A stretch of 64,000 nucleotides of DNA. Source: Myxococcus sp. CA023. Its GTDB lineage: Bacteria > Myxococcota > Myxococcia > Myxococcales > Myxococcaceae. The stretch spans positions 1 to 64,000 of the forward strand of contig NZ_JAAEAH010000016.1 in assembly GCF_010998615.1 (NCBI RefSeq), given 5' to 3'. The notes beneath the pieces were generated by a model that was not told the origin of the DNA, made no database searches, and saw nothing but the letters and a program-made list of their open reading frames with translations. The position numbers and the translations under genes were made by a program. Each line of letters begins with the position of its first letter. Positions within the stretch are counted from its first letter, which is position 1. Below, piece by piece: positions 27,184-33,947 of the stretch.

Positions 27184-28146
27184 GTGTCGAGCCTCAGCAA
27201 GTCGTTCAAGAAGGCAGTGAAGAAGGTCAAGAAGACGGCAAAGAAGGCGGGCAACACGGTGGTGGACACCGCCAACAAGGCGGCCGATACCGTCACAGGG
27301 ACTGCCGGCACGGTGTCCAACCAGGTGAGCCGCGAGGCCGAGCAGCTCGCCCGGGAGGTGGACACACTCACTCGCGACACCGCGAAGCTGGCGGAGCAGG
27401 CGTATGCGGAGTCCCTGGCTGCTGGGGAAGCCGCGTGGAACGAGGTGGTGGAGCTGTCCACCCGCTTCCTCACGGACGCGCTGAGCGACGTCGCCGAGGC
27501 GCTGGCCGAGGACGTCTACCGCAAGCACCTGGCCCTCCTCGAGAACATGGCCGAGACGGGCTACGCGCTGCTGACGAATCCCACCCGCCGCAAGGAGGTG
27601 GACTTCCTCGTGGGCCAGTCCTCCCAGAAGAAGAAGGACGAGGACACGAGCAAGACGGTCAGCTCGCTGTCTCAGGACGAGTCAGTCCAGCGCACCGGTA
27701 ACGAGGCCCGGAGCAAGGGGCTCGGGACCCTCTCCATCGGCAGCGGCGGCAGCATGACCTTCGGCGGGGGCCTCGAGGGCAGCGTCGGCGTCGCCTTCGA
27801 CCACCCGGGGCAGACGCAACTCCGGGGCTTCTTCGGCATCGGGGGCGTCGCAGGCGTCACCAAGGGTATCTCGATGAACTTCCAGTTTGGCGCGTGGGCG
27901 GACATGCCCTCCAAGCTTGCCGGCCCCGTGCTCGCGGTCAGCCTTGGGGCCGGCGCCGGCAAGTTCTGCGGTAGCACCCAGGTCATCTTCAAGATGCCCA
28001 TCACCGAGAAGGAATGGACGGCCTTCGCCACGAGTGGCAGGCTCGACCTCGCGGGCCTCGTCATGTGCCTCGGCGCGGAAGTCAGCACCTTCGCAGAAGA
28101 CGGCGTGAGCGCCACTGTCGGCTGCGGCTACACCTGGGTGTACTGA
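27184..28146 (+). CDS. Amphipathic-helix/Gly-rich beta protein, 320 aa
   Basis: The likely start is GTG 27184 (reading SSLSKSFKKAVKKVKKTAKK after the initiator), behind a GGGGGT site. The first 130 residues are long Lys/Ala/Thr-rich amphipathic helix with apolipoprotein/LEA/phasin-like periodicity (DTANKAADTVTGTAGTVSNQ, EQLAREVDTLTRDTAKLAEQ). A charged linker leads to a Gly-rich strand domain (GSGGSMTFGGGLEGSVGVAF, RGFFGIGGVAGVTKGISMNF, GPVLAVSLGAGAGKFCGST), reminiscent of membrane-inserting or barrel-like proteins. No signal peptide. No known family recognised. Possibly membrane-surface or granule-associated. Confidence 0.7.
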   Translation: MSSLSKSFKKAVKKVKKTAKKAGNTVVDTANKAADTVTGTAGTVSNQVSREAEQLAREVDTLTRDTAKLAEQAYAESLAAGEAAWNEVVELSTRFLTDALSDVAEALAEDVYRKHLALLENMAETGYALLTNPTRRKEVDFLVGQSSQKKKDEDTSKTVSSLSQDESVQRTGNEARSKGLGTLSIGSGGSMTFGGGLEGSVGVAFDHPGQTQLRGFFGIGGVAGVTKGISMNFQFGAWADMPSKLAGPVLAVSLGAGAGKFCGSTQVIFKMPITEKEWTAFATSGRLDLAGLVMCLGAEVSTFAEDGVSATVGCGYTWVY

Positions 28147-28183
28147 GCGACAGCGCTGACACGACGAGACCCATCTGGGGACC

Positions 28184-28879
28184 GTGTCCATGAACCCATC
28201 GGCGCGCATCCTGGTCGTTGAGGACGATGCCCCCATCGCCGCGGGCATTGTTCGTGGATTGAAGCTCGCGGGCTTCCAGGTGGTGCTCGCCACGGATGGC
28301 GTGCTCGCGCTCGAAATGGCCGAGCGCGAGCACCCCGACCTGGTGGTGCTGGACCTCAACCTGCCCGGGCAGGACGGCTTCGCGTTGCTGGAAGCCTGGC
28401 GCTTCCGGCTCCGTGTCCCCGTCATCGTCCTCACCGCGAGGCAGGAACTGGAGGCCCGGCTACGCTCCTTCGGACTGGGGGCGGTGGACTATCTCCCCAA
28501 GCCCTTCTGGATGGAGGAGCTGGTCGCCCGCATCCGCGCGCGGCTGCTTCTCCAGGAGGAGCGCCCGCGACGCGTGCTGCACTGGGACGACGTGAGCCTG
28601 GACCTCGACGCCCGCGAGGTGAGCCGCGAAGGCACCGGCGCCCTGCCCTTCACGCGCCACGAGTTCGACGTGCTCGCCTACCTCGCGGAGCGCCCGGGAC
28701 GGGCCCTGACACGCGCCCAGATTGCCCAGCACGCGCTACCGCTCAGCGAGGAGCGCGACGACCGGACCGTGGACTCTCACATCGCGCGCATCCGCAAGAA
28801 GCTGGGGCCGGCGGGCGCACGCATCCAGACGTCCTGGGGGATTGGCTACCGGTTCGTCCCCGACGAGGAGCCAAGGTGA
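28184..28879 (+). CDS. OmpR/PhoB-type response regulator
   Basis: 231 aa from GTG 28184 (ATG 28190 also possible). The receiver has acidic residues VVEDDAP, phospho-acceptor Asp57 in VVLDLNLPG, and Lys in YLPKPFW. The C-terminal winged helix is shown by LPFTRHEFDVLAYLAERPGR, RDDRTVDSHIARIRKKLG and WGIGYRFVP. Its stop overlaps the start of the downstream kinase as GTGA, so this is a coupled two-component pair. Confidence 0.93.
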   Translation: MSMNPSARILVVEDDAPIAAGIVRGLKLAGFQVVLATDGVLALEMAEREHPDLVVLDLNLPGQDGFALLEAWRFRLRVPVIVLTARQELEARLRSFGLGAVDYLPKPFWMEELVARIRARLLLQEERPRRVLHWDDVSLDLDAREVSREGTGALPFTRHEFDVLAYLAERPGRALTRAQIAQHALPLSEERDDRTVDSHIARIRKKLGPAGARIQTSWGIGYRFVPDEEPR

Positions 28880-30267
28880 GGCTGCGCAACCGCCTGGCCC
28901 AACGCATCCTCGTCGCCTCGGCGCTCCTGGGCCTGCTGGGAACGCTGGGTGCCTCCGTCCTCGCGATTGTCCTGGGCGTGGATGCCGCGCTGACGCATGG
29001 CATACGGATGTCCGCCGCGCTCGTACTCGCGCCCCAGGCTTCGGAGTGTCGGACGACGCCGGGATGGCACTTCCGGAGCCCGGACGGTGTGGAGGTGGAG
29101 GCGTATGACCTCGCCCAGATAGGGGCGGGCTCGCCCGGCGCACGTCCGGACCCCAGGCTTCTCGCACGGCTCGCGCAAGGCGAGCGTGAGCCCTCCATCT
29201 TCTACCTCCCGCTCTTCCGCCCGGACTCCGCGTGGGCGGGGGCCTCGCTGCTGAAACTCGCGGAGTCCGGCCCCTGCAGCCTGCTGGAGTTCCGCTGGCC
29301 GCGCATGAGCGAGCGCGCCACGGTGGGCTCGTGGGTCCTCGTGTCCGCCGTCCTCTTCACGATGCTCGCGGCGACACTGTCCACCTTCGCCGTCGTCCAC
29401 CCCCTCCTCCAGCGCCTCCGCCGTCTGCACCGGGCGGCGGGGATGCTCGGGGCGACACGGTATCGCTCCGCGGCGGATGGCCAGGACGATGAACTGGGCG
29501 AGCTGTCCCGGGTGCTCGACACCACCCATGCCCGTGTCCAGGAGGACGCCACCCGCATCGAGGCCCAGAAACACGCGCTGGAGCGACATCTGGCGGACGT
29601 CGCGCACGACCTGAAGACCCCCATCGCCTCGCTCCAGTTGTCGCTGGAGCTGGCCTCGACGACGCCCACCGAGCCGACCGCGGCGCTCCTCCGCCAGGGC
29701 ATCGAGGACACCGTCTACCTCACCTCCCTGGTGGACAACCTCCACCTCGCCTGCCAGCTCGGAGAGGGCATCGACCCGACGGCGGGCGACCCGCGCGTGG
29801 AGCTGGGGCAGACAGTGGAGCGCGTGGTGCGCAGGCTCCAGCAGCTCGCGCGGTTGCTTGGGCTGACCGTGGAGTGCTCTCGGCCCGACGAGGCGCTCTG
29901 GGTGCGCTGCAATCCCACGATGCTGGAGCAGGCCCTGGGCAACCTGCTCCACAACGCCGTCACGCACGGCGAGGCGGGGGGGCACGTCGTGGCCGTCCTG
30001 GAGGATGTGGAACCCGGGCGCTTCCGGCTCACCGTGCTCGACGATGGTCCGGGGCTCTCGGCCGAGGAGCTCGAGCGCCTGGGCGAACGCGGGTTCCGTA
30101 CGCAGGCCACGCGGCGGCGAGCAACCCGGGGCAGCGGGCTTGGCCTGTCCATCGTCCGCGAGCTGTGCCACCGCGTCGGCTTCTCACTCGCCTTCGCGCC
30201 CAACCCGCCGCGCGGCCTGAAGGTCGTCATTGAAGGACCTCGCGCCTCCACGAGCGAGCCAGGCTGA
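28876..30267 (+). CDS. Membrane sensor histidine kinase paired with the OmpR regulator
   Basis: 463 aa from GTG 28876, with 4-nt overlap with the regulator. Two membrane segments (about 11-34 and 152-174) bracket a small periplasmic sensor region of about 115 residues with Cys (SECRTTPGWHF, SGPCSLLEF). A HAMP-like linker precedes His244 in VAHDLKTPI. The ATP-binding domain shows LGNLLHNAVTHGE, LDDGPGLS and RGSGLGLSIV. The pair likely senses an envelope signal; the regulon is unknown. Confidence 0.93.
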   Translation: MRLRNRLAQRILVASALLGLLGTLGASVLAIVLGVDAALTHGIRMSAALVLAPQASECRTTPGWHFRSPDGVEVEAYDLAQIGAGSPGARPDPRLLARLAQGEREPSIFYLPLFRPDSAWAGASLLKLAESGPCSLLEFRWPRMSERATVGSWVLVSAVLFTMLAATLSTFAVVHPLLQRLRRLHRAAGMLGATRYRSAADGQDDELGELSRVLDTTHARVQEDATRIEAQKHALERHLADVAHDLKTPIASLQLSLELASTTPTEPTAALLRQGIEDTVYLTSLVDNLHLACQLGEGIDPTAGDPRVELGQTVERVVRRLQQLARLLGLTVECSRPDEALWVRCNPTMLEQALGNLLHNAVTHGEAGGHVVAVLEDVEPGRFRLTVLDDGPGLSAEELERLGERGFRTQATRRRATRGSGLGLSIVRELCHRVGFSLAFAPNPPRGLKVVIEGPRASTSEPG

Positions 30268-30396
30268 GCGCCGCTGTCGTGAGAGCGGGCTGCAAGTCGG
30301 CCGCCTTGTCGGCCGCCCGTCGAGCCCGGTGCCACGTCTCGACCTGCGCGACAGGGGTGGCCACCGTCTTCGACACGCCCCACCTTGAAGGCAGCC

Positions 30397-31299
30397 ATGG
30401 GCGTTGCCTGGAAGGACAACATTGACGTCGCGGATGCGCTGGAGCGCGTCGCGGACCTGCTGGAGGAGCAGGACGCGATGCCCTTCCGGGTCGGCGCCTA
30501 CCGGAAGGCCGCGGACACCATCGCGCAGTGGCCTCAACCCGTGGCGGAGCTGCTGGCCGAGGAAGGTGAAGCAGGGCTGCGCAAGCTCCCCGGCGTGGGG
30601 AAGAGCATCGCCGCGGCGATGGCGGAGCTGATTCGCACAGGACAGCTTTCCCTGCTCCAGCGGCTGGAGACAGAGCACTCTCCGGAGCAACTCCTGGCCA
30701 GCGTGCCGGGCATTGGCGCGGAGCTGGCCCGCCGCATCCATGACGAGCTGAGCGTGCGGACACTGGAGGAGCTGGAGCAGGCCGCACACGACGGACGGCT
30801 GGAGCGCGTGGAGGGCTTCGGCCCCCGGCGCAGCGAACAGGTGCGCGAGCTGCTGGGCGCACGGCTGGGCAGAGAGCGGCGCAGCGCTGCGCGCCGGAAC
30901 GAAGGACGAGATGGAGGCCCCCGGCCGGACGTGGGCGTGCTGCTCCAGGTGGACGAGGAGTACCGGCGGCGCGCGGACGCAGGCGAGCTGCGCCGGATTG
31001 CACCGCGCCGGTTCAATCCCTCTGGCGAAGCATGGCTGCCCGTGCTCCGCAAAAAGCTGGAGGGATGGAACTTCCGCGCGCTCTACTCCAACACCGCGCT
31101 GGCCCACCAGCAGAACGCCACCCATGACTGGGTGGTGCTCTACTTCGACCAGGAAGGCGACGAGGGCCAATGCACCATCGTCACCGCGCATGGCGGTCCG
31201 CTCGACGGCCGACGCGTGGTGCGCGGACGCGAGGTGGAGTGCCTCGCGTACTACGGCGTGGAGTCCGAGGAAGTCGAAGCCCCGCAGCCCGGGGCCTGA
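30397..31299 (+). CDS. PolX-N-like helix-hairpin-helix protein lacking the polymerase domain
   Basis: 300 aa from ATG 30397 behind GAAGG. The N-terminus matches the 8-kDa/HhH module of family X polymerases: LERVADLLEEQDAMPFRVGA, LPGVGKSIAAAM (64-75), SVPGIGAELA (102-111) and VEGFGPRRSEQV (138-149). No nucleotidyltransferase or PHP nuclease domain follows. Instead a C-terminal domain (VGVLLQVDEEYRRRADAG, WNFRALYSNTALAHQQ, WVVLYFDQEGDEGQCTIV) of unknown function is present. Likely a DNA-structure binding protein. Its last 9 codons and stop form the left copy of the island's direct repeat. Confidence 0.8.
   Translation: MGVAWKDNIDVADALERVADLLEEQDAMPFRVGAYRKAADTIAQWPQPVAELLAEEGEAGLRKLPGVGKSIAAAMAELIRTGQLSLLQRLETEHSPEQLLASVPGIGAELARRIHDELSVRTLEELEQAAHDGRLERVEGFGPRRSEQVRELLGARLGRERRSAARRNEGRDGGPRPDVGVLLQVDEEYRRRADAGELRRIAPRRFNPSGEAWLPVLRKKLEGWNFRALYSNTALAHQQNATHDWVVLYFDQEGDEGQCTIVTAHGGPLDGRRVVRGREVECLAYYGVESEEVEAPQPGA
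31269..31299. repeat. Left 31-bp direct repeat (attachment-like) of the island
   Basis: Identical to 33905-33935 over 31 nt, beginning GGAAGTCGAAGCCCCG and ending GGGGCCTGA. It coincides with the final codons (E-V-E-A-P-Q-P-G-A-stop) of the helix-hairpin-helix gene, as expected of an integration site placed at a gene's 3' end. Confidence 0.85.
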
Positions 31300-31366
31300 A
31301 CCGCCTGTGGTTCAATCATCCCCGCTAGCAAGAGCCGCCAACATGCCACCCCAAACCACATCAAGC

Positions 31367-32017
31367 TCAATAAGAGAAAACGTCACCAAATCCAAGCTGG
31401 GCAATCCGAATCTGAGCAGGCAAATAATCAAAAGCAGCCCGCGCTAAATCCAACCGACCAACCAATCGAAGCCGCTCCTCCACGACTTCCCACAGTCGAC
31501 ACAAAAAAACAACATCATCAACCGCATACGACACCTGCTCCCTCGTCAACTCCCGGGAAGTCCAATTCGAAACGCGAACATTCGCATCTTTCCTTAAACC
31601 AACCCCCAAGTACCTGCCCAGCAAATCCTGCAACGTATGCCCAGCCGCCGGCCCCTCAAGAATTTTTGAACCAATCTTCGTACACACAGCACCGCGAGCC
31701 ACCACCCCCCACTCACTCATCATAAACGAAACATCAAACGCCGCGTGATGAAAGACCTTTCGAACCCCTCCATCACACAGCAAATTCATCAAATTCTCCG
31801 GCCGACACCCTCCCACCCTGACGACACACGCCCCTCGAGACGGTATCATTATTTGACACGTCCCAATCCTATCCACCCTCCAATTCAAACCAGAAGTCTC
31901 GATATCCCACCCAACAATCGCATCCTCGACCGAGCATCGAAAAAGCTCCAAGGGCAGATCGCCATCGAACACGGCAGGAAAAACACTCCGCTCGCCTACA
32001 AATGCCTTATTTGACAT
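31367..32017 (-). CDS. Stand-alone DEDDy 3'-5' exonuclease (RNase D-like)
   Basis: 216 aa. Start preferred at ATG 32017 (MSNKAFVGERSVFPAVFDGD) with GAGG at 32030-32027; a TTG at 32032 overlapping the upstream stop is also possible. All DEDDy residues are present: Asp38/Glu40 in VGWDIETSG, Asp95 in HHAAFDVSF, and Tyr164-x3-Asp168 in QVSYAVDDVVFL. There is no HRDC domain, unlike the chromosomal rnd. It should degrade RNA or DNA 3' ends with two metal ions. It is the downstream gene of the island operon, directly after the membrane protein, implying joint function. Confidence 0.88.
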   Translation of the reverse strand: MSNKAFVGERSVFPAVFDGDLPLELFRCSVEDAIVGWDIETSGLNWRVDRIGTCQIMIPSRGACVVRVGGCRPENLMNLLCDGGVRKVFHHAAFDVSFMMSEWGVVARGAVCTKIGSKILEGPAAGHTLQDLLGRYLGVGLRKDANVRVSNWTSRELTREQVSYAVDDVVFLCRLWEVVEERLRLVGRLDLARAAFDYLPAQIRIAQLGFGDVFSY

Positions 32018-32028
32018 AGCCACCATCC

Positions 32029-33165
32029 TCAACCATGCAACGCCCGAACCGCCTGCGCTTCCTGTGCCACAAAATCATCAAACTCAGCGTCGTAAAAATT
32101 CGCAAGAGACCCGCCCGGTCTCAATTGAAATACCGGAACCTCTCCCTTCCCCACCCTGTGCCGGTAGCTAGTCACAACACAAGCACCATCAACCCTATAG
32201 TACGTATACGTAGGCACACGGACATGCAGCCAAACACCCAGCCGACTTCTCTTCTCACCGAATATCTGACGAAATCGAGAAACGGTTTCCTGAATATCCC
32301 TAGCAACATCCTCCGGCTTCATTCCAAACCGACGCGAAAGCCCCAGCAGAACATCATCATTCGAATAATCAGGAACAACAAGCCTAACATTTACCTTCCT
32401 ATCAGCAAGCTGCTGCAGATGCGGCAAGTTGCCCTCTCGCCAAGTGCGACCAAAAACAACAAAAACATCAAGTCGCTTCGTTTTCCGCAACAACAGCGGC
32501 CAATCAACCCCCTTGTTAAAATCAAGAGTAACAAGCTCAACACCAGCCGCATCAACTGCCGTCAACACAGGTGCTGCCGACCCGGCCACCTCTTTCCTGC
32601 GAACAAAAACGAACAACAAGACCAGCGTCACAACAGACGCGAATCCAGCAATGGCAGCCACCCGCCCCACCCCAACCCCTTGCCCACCAGCAACTGCCTC
32701 ACGAGCTGTCGCCCCTTGAGCACGAACTTTCAACTTGGGCCGCTCAGGCAAATCGGATCTCGACTTAACAAAGGTCGAAACCGATGCAGACTCATCAGGA
32801 TTCAAATTAAGAATCATTGACGAGAACTCATTCCCCCCCAACGCGTCCCGATGCTCCACCCCCGGTGGGGTTGTGACACGCCCGCCTTCGATCTTCGCCC
32901 CCGCCACCGACTGCACCATGAAAACATTCTCAATCGACCTTCCACCCGTATTTCTAACGGTCGAATGATAAATGGCAATCTGCTCGCCCCCCATCTCAAA
33001 GGGGACTGCCCTCTCGGAATAATACTCCAGACTGGCCACTGGAGAGATAAATTCATTGCTCAAATAATTCACAACCAAGCCCGTAACAACTGCACCAAAC
33101 AACGACAAGCCCGCCCCCCAAAGGACCTTGTAATCCACCTTCCTCCAGCCTACAGCTTCCTGCAT
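32029..33165 (-). CDS. Two-pass membrane protein with cytosolic degenerate PLD-like domain
   Basis: 378 aa from ATG 33165 (MQEAVGWRKVDYKVLWGAGL) after GGGAG; in-frame upstream starts exist at 33183 and 33225. Transmembrane helix 1 is about 13-35 and helix 2 about 168-188. Between them is an extracytoplasmic Ig/CARDB-like region. The C-terminal 190 residues look like one half of a PLD-like fold: RLDVFVVFGRTWREGNLPHL, VNVRLVVPDYSNDDVLLGLS, YTYYRVDGACVVTSYRHRV, FQLRPGGSLANFYDAEFDDF. The HKD catalytic motif is absent, so it is more likely a sensing or binding domain. Its stop nearly abuts the exonuclease start. Confidence 0.75.
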   Translation of the reverse strand: MQEAVGWRKVDYKVLWGAGLSLFGAVVTGLVVNYLSNEFISPVASLEYYSERAVPFEMGGEQIAIYHSTVRNTGGRSIENVFMVQSVAGAKIEGGRVTTPPGVEHRDALGGNEFSSMILNLNPDESASVSTFVKSRSDLPERPKLKVRAQGATAREAVAGGQGVGVGRVAAIAGFASVVTLVLLFVFVRRKEVAGSAAPVLTAVDAAGVELVTLDFNKGVDWPLLLRKTKRLDVFVVFGRTWREGNLPHLQQLADRKVNVRLVVPDYSNDDVLLGLSRRFGMKPEDVARDIQETVSRFRQIFGEKRSRLGVWLHVRVPTYTYYRVDGACVVTSYRHRVGKGEVPVFQLRPGGSLANFYDAEFDDFVAQEAQAVRALHG

Positions 33166-33440
33166 CGTCGCTCCCGCGCATAACATCCCTGGAAGACATC
33201 CAAAAGACCGGAACCCCATCACCAAACAGCATCGTCGCCGCCCCAGACGGTCAACGACGAATCAAACAACTTACCCAGCCGACTGTCCAGCCAGCCATAC
33301 CCCTACAGGGTGAATGGCAAGGTGCTCGTCGGCGCGCAGCGACAGCCCGAGCCCGACTGACCATCGACAATGGGGTAGCACTGACTCACTCCCGCGCCCC
33401 AAGTCTGCACAGCGTCCCAAATGAGCAGCGTTTAATTTAC

Positions 33441-33470
33441 GCTACGACTTGGCACTGAAGACGCCAGCCG
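33441..33470. repeat. Imperfect 30-nt repeat, copy 1
   Basis: Begins GCTACGACTTGGCACTGAAG and aligns with 33591-33620 at 24 of 29 positions plus one gap. On the minus strand both copies can be read as GVF(S/E)AKS, so the pair could derive from an old duplicated coding or non-coding element. Confidence 0.5.
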
Positions 33471-33534
33471 CCCCACTCCAGTTTGCCTCCCGGTTAGAGT
33501 CCTCCGGTTGGAGGTCGTCTGAGGGAGAGGGTGC

Positions 33535-33588
33535 GGCCCAGCGGTTGGGAACGTGCTGGCGTTGGCACCGTGTTCCCAAGCGCGGGCC
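33535..33588. other. Long 20-bp hairpin, candidate structured RNA or palindromic repeat
   Basis: Pairs GGCCC/GGGCC (33535-33539 with 33584-33588), GCG/CGC (33541-33543 with 33581-33583), TTGGGAAC/GTTCCCAA (33545-33552 with 33572-33579) and GTGC/GCAC (33553-33556 with 33565-33568). There is one bulged A, one G/G mismatch and a 3-nt bulge, with an 8-nt loop. Such a stable extended stem in non-coding DNA suggests a structured RNA or an intergenic palindromic element. Confidence 0.5.
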
Positions 33589-33590
33589 CT

Positions 33591-33620
33591 GCTCGACTTA
33601 GCCTCGAAGACACCAGTCGC
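33591..33620. repeat. Imperfect 30-nt repeat, copy 2
   Basis: Begins GCTCGACTTAGCCTCGAAGA, about 80% identical to 33441-33470 in the same orientation, 150 nt apart. The 54-nt hairpin lies between the copies. Confidence 0.5.
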
Positions 33621-33904
33621 TGGCGCCACAGGCATCGGCGCGCGGCGAGGTTCACTTGGGTTCAGCGTGATTAAGCCAATTAATACGCACGGGTGTACAT
33701 TGCACGCACAAGCAAGCTGACAAACACAGCCTCTCCTACCGCACGAAGCGGTGCGTAAGCGAAAACGAGATTAGAGTCTAAGGTTGCCCAGCGGGAGGAA
33801 AATTTTCCCGCCAGGCTAGATACGCGCCCAATCGAGCACTTTCCCCGCGTGGCCTGACGCATTGCGGCACTGCATCGCCTTCCCCGGAACCGCAGGGCGA
33901 AAAG

Positions 33905-33935
33905 GGAAGTCGAAGCCCCGCAGCCCGGGGCCTGA
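33905..33935. repeat. Right 31-bp direct repeat of the island
   Basis: Perfect copy of 31269-31299. It lies 12 nt before the stop of the convergent lipase gene, so the uninterrupted locus would have had the helix-hairpin-helix and lipase genes end to end, like the other tight convergent junctions in this window. Confidence 0.85.
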
Positions 33936-33947
33936 CGCGCCGGCACG

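Larger units (their letters stand above)
31300..33904. mobile_element. AT-richer genomic island between 31-bp direct repeats
   Basis: About 2.6 kb whose composition and codon use differ visibly from the rest of the window (runs such as AATAATCAAAAG). It contains a two-gene minus-strand operon and about 680 nt of upstream non-coding DNA with hairpins and diverged repeats. No integrase, transposase or reverse transcriptase is present, so it would have been mobilised in trans or is the remnant of a larger element. Confidence 0.75.
33226..33904. other. Non-coding right arm of the island
   Basis: No convincing gene. It contains a short plus-strand frame ending at 33360 (reading YRVNGKVLVGAQRQPEPD then stop) that may be a gene remnant; two 30-nt imperfect direct repeats (33441-33470 and 33591-33620); a small CCTCCGGTTGGAGG hairpin (33501-33514); a 54-nt hairpin (33535-33588); and a dyad GCGGGAGG..TTTTCCCGC (33791-33811). 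It could hold the operon's promoter, an unrecognised small RNA, or both. Confidence 0.55.

Noticed and set aside
33432-33635. 67-codon minus-strand open frame over the repeat-hairpin region
   Set aside because: No ribosome site or protein-like composition; the frame is explained by GC-rich inverted repeats.
31300-33935. Retron (reverse transcriptase plus msr-msd RNA)
   Set aside because: A strong hairpin and an accessory-type membrane protein are present, but no reverse transcriptase gene exists in the island.
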